A stretch of 64,000 nt of DNA from Paenibacillus phyllosphaerae (GTDB taxonomy: Bacteria > Bacillota > Bacilli > Paenibacillales > Paenibacillaceae), in the NCBI RefSeq assembly GCF_014192105.1, contig NZ_JACHXK010000005.1, positions 374,804 through 438,803 on the forward strand, in the 5' to 3' direction. Below the pieces are notes generated by a model. That model searched no databases, was not told the DNA's origin, and saw only the letters and a program-made list of their open reading frames with translations. The translations under genes were made by a program, and so were the position numbers. Positions 26,731-35,207 of this stretch are shown one piece after another (the first letter of the stretch is position 1; the number at the start of each line of letters is the position of its first letter).

Positions 26731-28641
26731 TCAGAACGGGCTCAACACGTGAAAAAAGACATTCGGCGTCGCCATCCGGTAATACCAGCTGCACCAGCCG
26801 GCTCCCTTGTCATTGAAGCGGTTGACGCTGCTGTAGACCAGCCGCTCCTGCTCCAGTTCCTCGATCCGGTCAAGCGTCCCGCCGACGTACGCCATCAGCC
26901 TGTGCGAGGCGGTATCCAGACGGCTGATCACGCCGCCGTAGCGGATGTCGAGCACCTCCCAGCCGAACGGCTTGAACATTCGCATCCACTGGTCCCGGTG
27001 CGCCAGGCGCAGCTCCTGCACCTTGAAGGCGATATCGGGCAGCACCGCGCTTGCGATTCGCCGCAGCTCATCCCTGTCCTTCGCGTCGTAAGCCCGCTTG
27101 AGCTTAATGCCGACCTCGCTCTTGGCAGCAAGTACGGCGCATAGTTTCTCCGGCACCTCGAGCAGATAATCCAGCCTTGCCTCCGGCACCCGGCTCCCGC
27201 GGATCCGTTGTTCCAGCGCTGCATAATGGGCATCCATCGCCAATCCTTCGATCTGCTTGTCGAACAGCCCGAGCAGCACGTCCTGATAGAGCAGGAACTT
27301 CGATGGATTGCTCTGCTTGGCGTTGCCCGGCACGGCCCCCGGCGTCTCATCGAGGTATCGGAGCTGCAGGAACGCCTGCTCCTCTATCCCGGTGCAGAAC
27401 TTCACCCGCTCCGCCAGCCGCGCCGGATCCGGCTCGCCCTCCGTATAGGCATGCTCGGCATAGAACTGCAGCCCGAGCAGCGCGATATACGGGTTGCTCT
27501 CCATGCCGTCGTCGCCCCACATCGTCGCATACACCTCGTCGATGCCTTCGCGCTTGCAGACGTTCAAAGCGCTGTTCGTCGCATTCAGCGACAAGCCGTA
27601 GTTGACGCCGAACGTATTGAATACCCAGACCGCCCCGGCGAAGACGAGGCGGCTCTTCAGCGGACGATGCTTGGCGATCAGCTTCGCGTAATCTTCCTGC
27701 TCCTGGTGGGCGTAATCCCAATAGACCATGTCCACGTCCTTCGGAATGCGGTCGGCCATCTCCTGCGGAATTTGCGTCTCCTGATCATAGTGCTCGGCGC
27801 CGCTTGCGGAGGCGAATTTTAGGAACATGTCGCTCCACATCATCGCTCTAAGGCCCCGCAGCCGCGTCATCGCCAGCACCTTCTCCAGATGCTCGATCAT
27901 AATCTCGAAGCGCTCCTTGTGCCCGTTGCGGTCGAGATACCGGCCGCGCCCGAGCTCCTCCGCTTCATCCATCCCGATATGCAGCTTGTTGCTGCGGAAC
28001 GGCGACGTCACGCTGTCGATCATCCGCTCGATCAGCTCCATCGTCCGCTCGTCCCCCGTCAGCAAGGCGCCCTTCGTATCCTTGTACGATTTCACCGCCT
28101 CCCACTTGAGGAATTCCTCCAGATGCGCCATCGTCTGAATGCTCGGGAACGCCTCGATCCCGAACAGGTCGGCATAATCGTCGATCTGGCTGAGCTCGGC
28201 GTGCGAGTAGCGGCCGCGCATGTAGCCGAAGTAAGGCTGGTCTTCAATCTGGTACGTGTCTTCCATGTACAGCATGACCGTATTGAGGCCCATGAGCGCC
28301 ATCTTTCGCAGCATCAGCTTGAAGCTGTCCACCGTAAGCACGCCATTGCGGGACAGATCGAACATCGGGCCGATCTGCTTGAATCGCTGCTTCTCCTGAA
28401 TCGCAAAATCCGCCCCGTCCGCTCCATACTGAACGAGCAGTCCCAACCCCCGGTAGAACTGATGCTTCTGCGCATACCTGATATAGGCTTGCCCGGAATC
28501 AAACCCGACCGCCAAGCCCTCCGGCGATGCCTCGACCTGCACGACGATCCCGTCCGACGCTTCCGCGAATGCAATCTCGCCCGCCAGCTCCCGAATGCCG
28601 GGCAGCAGTTCTTCCAACTCCCCTAAAAAACACAGCTTCAT
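26731..28641 (-). CDS. Beta-N-acetylhexosaminidase, GH20 family, cytosolic
   Basis: 636 residues with no signal peptide. The N-terminal ~90 residues form the small alpha/beta domain; the TIM barrel follows with LMLRKMALMGLNTVMLY and the catalytic pair in KLHIGMDEAEELGRG (Asp225-Glu226), the GH20 substrate-assisted motif. A ~230-residue helical C-terminal region follows. It probably removes terminal GlcNAc/GalNAc from imported oligosaccharides or muropeptides. It starts about 140 bp beyond the Hsp70 gene in the same direction but without evident coupling. Confidence 0.87.
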   Translation of the reverse strand: MKLCFLGELEELLPGIRELAGEIAFAEASDGIVVQVEASPEGLAVGFDSGQAYIRYAQKHQFYRGLGLLVQYGADGADFAIQEKQRFKQIGPMFDLSRNGVLTVDSFKLMLRKMALMGLNTVMLYMEDTYQIEDQPYFGYMRGRYSHAELSQIDDYADLFGIEAFPSIQTMAHLEEFLKWEAVKSYKDTKGALLTGDERTMELIERMIDSVTSPFRSNKLHIGMDEAEELGRGRYLDRNGHKERFEIMIEHLEKVLAMTRLRGLRAMMWSDMFLKFASASGAEHYDQETQIPQEMADRIPKDVDMVYWDYAHQEQEDYAKLIAKHRPLKSRLVFAGAVWVFNTFGVNYGLSLNATNSALNVCKREGIDEVYATMWGDDGMESNPYIALLGLQFYAEHAYTEGEPDPARLAERVKFCTGIEEQAFLQLRYLDETPGAVPGNAKQSNPSKFLLYQDVLLGLFDKQIEGLAMDAHYAALEQRIRGSRVPEARLDYLLEVPEKLCAVLAAKSEVGIKLKRAYDAKDRDELRRIASAVLPDIAFKVQELRLAHRDQWMRMFKPFGWEVLDIRYGGVISRLDTASHRLMAYVGGTLDRIEELEQERLVYSSVNRFNDKGAGWCSWYYRMATPNVFFHVLSPF

Positions 28642-28828
28642 GTCACCCTACGCCTCCCCTAGCGCTGCTCATGCACAAATAGCCATCTGCTAGGAAGCGT
28701 AACATAGGGGGAGTGCACGGCCTAGAGCACATAACGACGATTTTTGATACCGATCAACGGAATTTTATCCCTTGCCAATCCTCAAGGGCTAGTCGCGCAA
28801 TTAACTTCTGTTTAATAACCAACTTTAT

Positions 28829-28857
28829 TTGTGAAAGTGACAAAAATGGAGTACACT
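28829..28857 (+). promoter_or_regulatory. Sigma-A promoter of the luciferase-like gene
   Basis: TTGTGA and TACACT separated by 17 bases, with the GGAGGGG ribosome site 15-20 bases further on, giving a very short leader. Confidence 0.65.
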
Positions 28858-28887
28858 AGAGGTAATCAATCTAGGAGGGGTTCAGTT

Positions 28888-29958
28888 ATGACAGAACAGG
28901 CAGCAAAACGTATGGAGATCGGTATCAGCACATTCCTCGAGACGACACCAGATCCGACAACCGGACAGACGATTAGCCATGCCGAGCGGATTCGCAACGC
29001 CATTGAAGAGATCGTGCTCGCCGATCAGGTCGGCCTTGATGTATACGGCATCGGTGAACACCACCGCCCCGATTATGCCGGAAGTTCGCCGGAGACGGTA
29101 TTGGCGGGTGCCGCGGCGATGACCAAGAACATCCGCCTGACGAGCGCGGTCACCGTCCTCTCCTCGGACGATCCCGTTCGCGTGTACCAAGCTTTCTCGA
29201 CGCTTGATGCGATCTCTAACGGCCGGGCGGAGGTCATGGCTGGGCGCGGTTCGTTCATCGAGTCGTTCCCGCTGTTCGGCTACAGCTTGGATGACTACAA
29301 TGAGCTGTTCGACGAGAAGCTGGAGCTGCTGCTCAAGATTCGCGAATCGGAGAAAGTATCGTGGCGCGGCGGCCACCGCCCGGCGATCAATGACCTCGGC
29401 GTCTACCCGCGCTCGGTTCAGCAGCCGCTGCCTGTGTGGATCGCCAGCGGCGGCAACCCGGAGTCGGCCATTCGCGCCGGCCTGCTCGGCCTTCCGATCG
29501 CCTTCGCGATCATCGGCGGCATGCCGGAGGGCTTCGCTCAGCTCGTCGACCTCTATAAGAGAGCGGCTATCCAGGCCGGCCATGATCCGAGCAAGCTGCA
29601 GATCGCGACGCATTCGCACGGTTTCGTCGCCGATACGACGGAGCAAGCCGCAGATGCCTTCTTCCTGCCTACGCAAGCGCAGATGAACGTCATCGGCCGC
29701 GAGCGCGGTTGGGGCCAGCCGTATAGCCGCGCCACCTTCGACGCCGCACGCAGCCTGCGCGGCGCGCTCTACGTCGGCGATCCGGAATTCGTCGCCGAGA
29801 AAATCGTGCTGCTGCGCAAAAACCTCGGCGTTACCCGTTTCTTCCTGCACGTGAACGTCGGCACGATGCCGCACCGCGAAGTGCTCCGCGCTATCGAGTT
29901 GCTCGGCACGAAGGTCGCGCCGATCGTGAACAAAGAGCTCGCCCGCATCGAAGGTTAA
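28888..29958 (+). CDS. LLM-class flavin-dependent oxidoreductase
   Basis: 356 residues of the bacterial-luciferase-like superfamily (FMN-dependent monooxygenase or reductase). Typical blocks are [14 protein letters not shown] (about 48-61), [19 protein letters not shown], and [23 protein letters not shown] lies seven bases before the ATG at 28888; the frame extends to 28831 but through the promoter. Substrate unknown. Monocistronic with its own promoter and terminator. Confidence 0.9.
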   Translation: MTEQAAKRMEIGISTFLETTPDPTTGQTISHAERIRNAIEEIVLADQVGLDVYGIGEHHRPDYAGSSPETVLAGAAAMTKNIRLTSAVTVLSSDDPVRVYQAFSTLDAISNGRAEVMAGRGSFIESFPLFGYSLDDYNELFDEKLELLLKIRESEKVSWRGGHRPAINDLGVYPRSVQQPLPVWIASGGNPESAIRAGLLGLPIAFAIIGGMPEGFAQLVDLYKRAAIQAGHDPSKLQIATHSHGFVADTTEQAADAFFLPTQAQMNVIGRERGWGQPYSRATFDAARSLRGALYVGDPEFVAEKIVLLRKNLGVTRFFLHVNVGTMPHREVLRAIELLGTKVAPIVNKELARIEG

Positions 29959-29996
29959 GCTCGGTCTCGCGAACTTGCCAGAGCCGGTTCTAACGC

Positions 29997-30053
29997 AAAA
30001 GCCATCCTCGTTCGATTCCCTAACGTAAAGGGCCGAATGCAAGGATGGCTTTT
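29997..30053. terminator. Bidirectional terminator
   Basis: Arms AAAAGCCATCCT / AGGATGGCTTTT with a 33-base loop, between convergent genes; T-tracts on both strands. Confidence 0.7.
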
Positions 30054-30064
30054 TGTGTCGCCGC

Positions 30065-30418
30065 TTATTGGCTCAGTTGCTGCGGATTGTACTTCGCCTT
30101 GTATTTGTTCGCGATGTAGATCTCGTAAATTTCCCGCTCGATCGGATCGTCGACGAGGCATACCTCGATCGTCGCCACTTCGCCCCGGTGATTCTTCATT
30201 GGCGATACGGTGTCTTCAAAATGCTTCTTGATCCGCTGACGCAGCTTGCGCGCCTTGCCGACGAACAGCATCTCGTCCTTATCGTTATAGAACATGAAGA
30301 TCCCGCCCTTCTCGCGGGTAATCAGGTGGAAATCCGTGAAGCCATAGATATGGCTCATCTGCGGATCCGCCTCTTTTTTAATGGTCACTTCCGGTGCCGG
30401 AATCGTAATGTTAATCAC
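30065..30418 (-). CDS. Small GIY-YIG nuclease-fold protein (UvrC N-terminal-like)
   Basis: 117 residues. The signature appears as GGIFMFYN and LFVGKARKLRQR (residues about 39-64), i.e. GIF..FVG in place of GIY..YIG, then the conserved Glu in EREIYEIYIANKYKAKYN. This is the stand-alone equivalent of the UvrC N-terminal nuclease domain; DNA substrate unknown. The frame starts at a GTG with a weak, distant GAGG; the in-frame ATG 20 codons later has AGAGGCGG eight bases upstream and is a real alternative. Confidence 0.78.
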   Translation of the reverse strand: MINITIPAPEVTIKKEADPQMSHIYGFTDFHLITREKGGIFMFYNDKDEMLFVGKARKLRQRIKKHFEDTVSPMKNHRGEVATIEVCLVDDPIEREIYEIYIANKYKAKYNPQQLSQ

Positions 30419-30551
30419 GCTGTAATCACGTCCTCTTCCTATATAGGACTACATCCTATCACAAAAGCGTCTGCCGTACCATGAATATCGGTGCTTCCTT
30501 ACGCTAGCTTTCCCCGACTAACCGCAAATCAAGCAGCCGCCAGCGCTTCTC

Positions 30552-31010
30552 TTACGCTTCCACCTCGAAAATCGAGTCCACGATAATCGGCAGATTGTCC
30601 CTAACCGATACGGCGCCGAGCACGGAGCGCGCATGTAAGCCTTTCTCCCCGAACACATCGAGCATCAAGTCCGAGCAGCCGTTCAGCACCTTATGATGCT
30701 CTTCGAATTCGGCCGTCGCATTGACGAAGCCTTGAATCTTCACGACCCGCTTCACCTTATCGAGCGAGCCTAATGCCGCCTTCAACACGGCCAACACTTC
30801 GATTCCCGCCTGCCGTGCGAACTGATAGCCCTCCTCCGTCGTGAAGGCTTGTCCGAGCTTTCCTTTCGGATGTCCGCCCGGTCCCTTGCCAGACACGAAC
30901 ATCAGCCCGTTCACGATCACGAAGTTGGCGTACCGGGCCGCAGGCTCGCTCGCATCCGGCAACGTTATGCCCAGCTCGGTTAGCCGTTGCTCTGCGCTAT
31001 TTGCTTTCAT
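30552..31010 (-). CDS. RidA/YjgF family protein
   Basis: 152 residues. RidA proteins hydrolyse reactive enamine/imine intermediates from PLP enzymes. Visible features are LMFVSGKGP, the RVVKIQGFVNATAEF segment and the ARSVLGAVSVRDNLPI ending with the conserved arginine. It is longer than the archetypal ~125-residue RidA, matching the subgroup often called endoribonuclease L-PSP-like. AGGGGGAA precedes the ATG. Divergent from the Hcp-like cluster. Confidence 0.85.
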   Translation of the reverse strand: MKANSAEQRLTELGITLPDASEPAARYANFVIVNGLMFVSGKGPGGHPKGKLGQAFTTEEGYQFARQAGIEVLAVLKAALGSLDKVKRVVKIQGFVNATAEFEEHHKVLNGCSDLMLDVFGEKGLHARSVLGAVSVRDNLPIIVDSIFEVEA

Positions 31011-31122
31011 TGCAGTTCCCCCTTGGACAGGTTATTGTAAATTACTTCCACTGTATGCCTGTCTGGCCTGAACGTCAATATGCAATAGGATCCCCTACTA
31101 ACTTTCCGATGCGCAACCTCTC

Positions 31123-31159
31123 TGTGGAAGTTGTATTGGCAGCGCATACATACTCCACA
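31123..31159. promoter_or_regulatory. Inverted repeat upstream of the Hcp-like cluster
   Basis: Arms of 14 bases (31123-31136, 31146-31159), TGTGGA...TTGTAT against ATACATA...TCCACA, pair at 11 of 14 positions. It lies 47-83 bases before the first Hcp-like start and could be an operator or a leader hairpin. Confidence 0.4.
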
Positions 31160-31205
31160 TCCGCCCCTCATATGATCAAAATGAATAAATGAGGAGGAGT
31201 CGTCC

Positions 31206-32048
31206 ATGAGAAATCTGTTATTGGCCCTGCTTGCAAGCATGGTCATCGTCCTGGTTGCCATGCCTGCGCCGGCCGAGGCGGCATCCGCTTCTTCCACCGA
31301 CATCCGGATCTATATGCAGCTGGACGGCATTGAGGGCGAATCGCGGGACAAAGGGTATGAGAAGTGGATTGCGCTGCAGGCGGTCGACTTCGAGCTCACC
31401 GGTCCCTCTGCCTGGGCCTCTCCTGCAGGGGGCGCAGGAAAAGCCAACTTCGAACGGTTCGAGATCGCCAAGCAGGTAGATTCCGCTACGATCCCGCTTC
31501 TGCTCAAGGAGGCCAAGGGCAGCTCCATCGCCGCAGGAACCATCGTATACACCCGCGCAGGAGCCCGCGGACCCACTCCTTATCTGACCTTCGACCTGCA
31601 GCATATTACGATCAGCAGTTATACGTACGATGCGGATACGGGGAGCGAATCCATCTCGCTCGGGTTCGGCGGGATCCGGTGGAGCTACTGGCCTTTGGAC
31701 AGTAAAGGCACCCCCTCCGGCAAGCCTATTCAGGGGGAATGGAACTTTTCTCCCACCGATACGATAGCTCCGACGACCACCATTACATATGCTCCCGTCT
31801 TGTCGGCCGGCAATCGAATAACGGCGCTGTCCGTCACCCTTGCCACTGCCGATCTCGGCGGGTCCGGCGTCGCGAGGACCGAATACCGCATCAACGGCGG
31901 GACCTGGACCTCTTATACGGGCGCGTTCACGATCGAGGCGGCGAGCACGCATACGCTCGAATGGCGCAGCATCGATGCGGCGGGCAACAGCGAGAAGACC
32001 TGGTCGGCCGACTTTGATGAAGGGACGCCGCCAAGGCAGGCTGCCTAA
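31206..32048 (+). CDS. Secreted Hcp-like protein with C-terminal OmpL47/Ig-like domain
   Basis: 280 residues. Residues 1-25 are a Sec signal peptide (cleavage near AEA-AS). Residues 32-185 match the Hcp/TssD fold family: LDGIEGES at 39-46, a central FEIAKQVDSATIPLLLKEA and ITISSYTYD. Residues ~188-275 are a beta-sandwich of the OmpL47 type (GSGVARTEYRINGG, HTLEWRSIDAAGNSE). Hcp is normally a cytosolic T6SS tube protein of Gram-negatives; here it is exported by Sec and no T6SS gene is near. First gene of a three-gene cluster; GAGGAGGAG precedes the ATG. Confidence 0.8.
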   Translation: MRNLLLALLASMVIVLVAMPAPAEAASASSTDIRIYMQLDGIEGESRDKGYEKWIALQAVDFELTGPSAWASPAGGAGKANFERFEIAKQVDSATIPLLLKEAKGSSIAAGTIVYTRAGARGPTPYLTFDLQHITISSYTYDADTGSESISLGFGGIRWSYWPLDSKGTPSGKPIQGEWNFSPTDTIAPTTTITYAPVLSAGNRITALSVTLATADLGGSGVARTEYRINGGTWTSYTGAFTIEAASTHTLEWRSIDAAGNSEKTWSADFDEGTPPRQAA

Positions 32049-32074
32049 TCCGAAGAAGAGAGGAACGTGTTAGC

Positions 32075-32224
32075 ATGGAGAATGAGAAGAAGAGCAAGAA
32101 AGCGTGGACTCCCCCTACGCTGGAGGTGCTGGACATCCAGCTCACGCAAGAGACGCCAAGCATCTGGCAATTCATCCAGACCGGCGATAACAGCTGGAAG
32201 CGCGAGTTCGTATTGGAATCCTAA
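32075..32224 (+). CDS. Small peptide with lasso-peptide-type leader
   Basis: 49 residues, 26 bases after the first Hcp-like gene and 32 before the second. Residues 11-24, WTPPTLEVLDIQLT, match the leader of paeninodin-type lasso precursors (P-x-LEVLD and a Thr where the penultimate leader residue sits). The remaining 25 residues do not fit a lasso core: there is no Gly/Ala start with Asp or Glu at position 7-9 after the Thr. No cyclase, leader peptidase or RRE protein is encoded nearby. AGAGGA precedes the ATG at ten bases. It is probably a real small gene; the modification is unproven. Confidence 0.65.
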   Translation: MENEKKSKKAWTPPTLEVLDIQLTQETPSIWQFIQTGDNSWKREFVLES

Positions 32225-32256
32225 TTCCACACCTGACCGGAAAGGAAGTCGTTTCG

Positions 32257-32811
32257 ATGAAAAAGCTAATGGCCTCCCTGCTCGCCGTTTTCCTGCTGCT
32301 CCTGCATGCGCAAGCTTCCCCGGCATCCGCCGCCGCGTCGGGCCAAGGGTATCAAGTGTTCCTACAATTGGAAGGTATTCAAGGCGAATCGACCGTTAAG
32401 GGGTATGAGAAATGGATCGAGCTTTCCTCGTTAAGCTATCAATTTGCCTCGAGCGGCGCGGTCTTCCAACCCGGTATCGGCGGTGGAGGCAAGGTGAGCT
32501 TCGACAGCTTCGCCATTGCGAAACAGTTCGATGCCTCCTCCATTCCCCTCATGCTCCAGGCGTTCGGAGGCAAGTCGATTCCGAAGGGCAAGATTGTATT
32601 CACCCGTGCGAATAAAGGCAGCCTCACGCCAATCCTCATGTTCGAACTCGATGAAATATTCGTGCAGGATTACAGCTTCTCCGATACGCAGGAGGATATC
32701 AAGCTGGTCTTCTCCACAATCAAATGGACGTATTGGCCAATCGATGCCAAAGGCTCCCCGATGAAGCCGATCACGGGCGGATGGGATATCGAGCAGCATA
32801 AACCGGCGTAA
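32257..32811 (+). CDS. Secreted Hcp-like protein, single domain
   Basis: 184 residues: a Sec signal peptide (1-26) and one Hcp-like domain with LEGIQGES at 38-45, GYEKWIELSSLSYQF, FDSFAIAKQFDASSIPLML and the ending IKWTYWPIDAKG. It is a clear paralogue of the Hcp domain of the gene at 31206, including the shared ends W(S/T)YWP(L/I)D, but lacks the Ig-like domain. AAAGGAAG precedes the ATG. Secreted Hcp-like pairs could polymerise into extracellular rings or tubes (inference from the fold). Confidence 0.8.
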   Translation: MKKLMASLLAVFLLLLHAQASPASAAASGQGYQVFLQLEGIQGESTVKGYEKWIELSSLSYQFASSGAVFQPGIGGGGKVSFDSFAIAKQFDASSIPLMLQAFGGKSIPKGKIVFTRANKGSLTPILMFELDEIFVQDYSFSDTQEDIKLVFSTIKWTYWPIDAKGSPMKPITGGWDIEQHKPA

Positions 32812-32844
32812 GCTGCCTGAGCGCCACCGCATAGAACGCAAGCA

Positions 32845-32875
32845 AACCCGTGAGCATGCTGCTCACGGGTTGCTT
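32845..32875 (+). terminator. Terminator of the Hcp-like cluster
   Basis: Perfect 12-base arms AACCCGTGAGCA / TGCTCACGGGTT with a three-base loop, further paired through AAGC/GCTT; the T-run is short. Confidence 0.7.
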
Positions 32876-32936
32876 TATGTCCCTATCATTGCCGTATAAT
32901 GGATATTAGTTCATATTGAAGGAGGCTGTTCCCCCC

Positions 32937-33521
32937 ATGAATCATCCTGCTCACGCCATGTCCAAGGCCGAAGCGATGGACAAGCTCATCGAGGCCTATT
33001 CCGAACCATGGAGCAGCTCCGCGATCATCGACATCGTCCGCGAGGCGTTCTCGTTGGATCTGAACGCGCTCTCCGATCTGGTTCGCCCGCCGAGGGACGT
33101 ATTCGAAGACTTCTTGTCGCAGCGGCAAGATGCGCCCATAACGGGGACGGACATTCGCCGCCGGCTCAATGAAGCGGTCGGCATTAACCTGGACGGATTA
33201 TCGGCCCTGGATGGCGCCCGATTCTCGCTGTTCTCCAAGGGCCAATGGATGGTCCGCGGCGAGCGCGATCTGTTCGTCATTCATACCGGACCCGGCGACA
33301 TCGACGCCACGATCCTCACGACCGACCATTATGTCCAGTTGACGGGTACGACCGAGCTCCCGCCGCAGCTGAAGGACGACTTGACCGCGCTCGGCTACCG
33401 CTACGACGAGACCAAGCAGGTCTACACCTATTCCGATCCCGGCGGCAATGCGGTACCCGATGCCTTCAAGGGACAGACCATCCGAGCGATCCGCCAAGCG
33501 ATCGGGCAGTTGGCTCCTTAA
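32937..33521 (+). CDS. Conserved-looking protein of unknown function
   Basis: 194 residues from the ATG at 32937, placed 11 bases after AAGGAGG. It is cytosolic, with no signal or membrane segment. The N-terminal half is helical with MSKAEAMDKLIEAYSEPWSS; the C-terminal half is beta-rich (GDIDATILTTDHYVQLTGT) and ends with a short helix. I recognise no family and no catalytic motif. It lies between the Hcp-like cluster terminator and a convergent TPP-enzyme gene, so its role cannot be inferred from context. Confidence 0.7.
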   Translation: MNHPAHAMSKAEAMDKLIEAYSEPWSSSAIIDIVREAFSLDLNALSDLVRPPRDVFEDFLSQRQDAPITGTDIRRRLNEAVGINLDGLSALDGARFSLFSKGQWMVRGERDLFVIHTGPGDIDATILTTDHYVQLTGTTELPPQLKDDLTALGYRYDETKQVYTYSDPGGNAVPDAFKGQTIRAIRQAIGQLAP

Positions 33522-33535
33522 ATAATCATGACCTC

Positions 33536-35179
33536 TTATTTGCCGAACGAGGACAGGAATTTCACGCGGTCCCCCATTGGAGGCGTATTGTTATCTTTCA
33601 ATGCGACCTCCAGGATCGCAGGTCCGTTCGTGCCGAGCAATTGCCCTACGGTCTCTTCGTCGATCTCCTCCAGACTGTTCGCCCGGAAGCTTGGAATCCC
33701 CATCGCCGCAGCCATCGCGGCAATATTCGTGTCCGTCTGCTCGAACGATGGATGGGTGCGCTTGAATTGCAGCGAATGCCCGTGGTACACCATCCCAAGA
33801 CGGGCATTGTTCATGACGACGAACAGAATCGGCAACCCCTGCTCTTTCGCCGTCAGAATCTCCATCCCGTGCATGAAGAAGCATCCGTCCCCTGTAATCG
33901 CCACGACCGGCCGCTCCGGATCCGCCAATTTGGCGCCAAGCGCAGTGCTAATCCCTGTTCCCATTGCACCGAAGTGGACGTTAATGTCGAAGGTATCATA
34001 ATCGCGTACGTTCAAGTAGTGAATGACATAAGACATGAACTCGCCGATATCGACCGTATACCGCGTATTGGCCGGCAGCAACTGCTGAATGGTTCTCAGC
34101 ACGTTGGCCGTATTGTATTCGTCTCCGGTTACGGCAGCCGACGTGGCCGCTTGCGGTGCCAGACCCGCTTCCGATCTCGACAATCCGAGCACGCGCAGCT
34201 CCTCGATGAGCATCAACAAGCTCAGATTGATATCGCCGAGCACCGGCAGGTCGATCTCGTATTTGCGGTTGAATACCGTCTGGTCAAAATCGAGCTGAAT
34301 CGTATACCGCCCGCGATTCAGACTCATGTTGTAGTTATTCGTGGCCGTCTCGCCCAAGCTCGAGCCTACGATGAGCAGCGCTTCCGCGCTTCCCTCCGCG
34401 ACGAGATTGGAGGCCGCTTCATGACCTGCGAAGCCGAAGACGCCGACGTGCAGCGGATGGGTATCCGGAATGAAACCTTTGGCCTGCGGCGTCGTCATAA
34501 TCGGCCAGTTCAGCATCTCCGCCAGCTCGAGCATCAAGTCCACCGAGCCGCGTACGCCTTGACCGACCAGAATGCATCCTTCTTGCTTGCTCGCCATCGC
34601 GCGTGCAGCTTCTTGAATCGCAGCCAACTCCGGAACCATCGGCTTGCGGCCAGGCAATACCGGAATCTCATGCAAGGCGACCTCGGCATGTTGGACATCG
34701 ATCGGAATCGCGACATGGACCGGACCCGGCACGCCGGAGACCGCGATCTGGCACGCTTTGGCTACTTCGGCGAGCAGGTCGCTTGCGTCCTTCACATGGA
34801 CGCTGTACTTCGTCACGGGGCGGAATACAGGCGCAACGTCCAGCTCCTGCGAGGCATTGAGGCCCATCGTATTCACGGGCACCGCGCCGGTAAGGAACAG
34901 GACGGGCAGATGCTCGCGCATCGCGTTCGCCGCGCCGGTCACCAAGTTCGTGGCGCCAGGTCCGCTGCAGCCGATCGCGACGCTCAGCTGACCCGCATAT
35001 TTGGCATACGCGCAAGCCATGTAGGAAGCGGCTCCTTCGTGTTTGGTGACGACCGGTTCAATCTCCGGAAGCTCATTGAGTTGATCGAAGAAGGCATTCA
35101 CGGAGCCTGCTGGAATCCCGAAGATATGTTTGACGCCGTTCTCTCGTAAAAATTCTAATACTGCACGGGCTGCTTTCAT
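33536..35179 (-). CDS. Thiamine-diphosphate enzyme, acetolactate synthase large-subunit-like
   Basis: 547 residues with the three domains of the ALS/pyruvate oxidase family. The catalytic Glu is in TKHEGAA (about 47), the central FAD/linker domain covers ~190-330, and the TPP/Mg motif starts at GDGCFFMHGMEILTAKEQ with the closing Asn in FVVMNNARLG. Reaction may be acetolactate synthesis or decarboxylation of another 2-oxoacid; the residues seen do not decide. There is no ilvN beside it. It begins 28 bases after the GGDEF/EAL gene and is probably co-transcribed with it. Confidence 0.87.
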   Translation of the reverse strand: MKAARAVLEFLRENGVKHIFGIPAGSVNAFFDQLNELPEIEPVVTKHEGAASYMACAYAKYAGQLSVAIGCSGPGATNLVTGAANAMREHLPVLFLTGAVPVNTMGLNASQELDVAPVFRPVTKYSVHVKDASDLLAEVAKACQIAVSGVPGPVHVAIPIDVQHAEVALHEIPVLPGRKPMVPELAAIQEAARAMASKQEGCILVGQGVRGSVDLMLELAEMLNWPIMTTPQAKGFIPDTHPLHVGVFGFAGHEAASNLVAEGSAEALLIVGSSLGETATNNYNMSLNRGRYTIQLDFDQTVFNRKYEIDLPVLGDINLSLLMLIEELRVLGLSRSEAGLAPQAATSAAVTGDEYNTANVLRTIQQLLPANTRYTVDIGEFMSYVIHYLNVRDYDTFDINVHFGAMGTGISTALGAKLADPERPVVAITGDGCFFMHGMEILTAKEQGLPILFVVMNNARLGMVYHGHSLQFKRTHPSFEQTDTNIAAMAAAMGIPSFRANSLEEIDEETVGQLLGTNGPAILEVALKDNNTPPMGDRVKFLSSFGK

Positions 35180-35207
35180 TATTACTCCTCCAACCTAGAA
35201 TTCATTG

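Noticed and set aside
32075-32224. A complete lasso peptide biosynthetic cluster
   Set aside because: The core does not meet the ring rule, and no cyclase, protease or RRE gene is near.
31206-32811. Part of a type VI secretion system
   Set aside because: No sheath, baseplate, VgrG or membrane-complex genes are in the window, and the proteins have Sec signals.
33245-35149. 634-codon plus-strand open frame
   Set aside because: It is antisense to the TPP-enzyme gene, with shadow-type composition and no ribosome site or family match.
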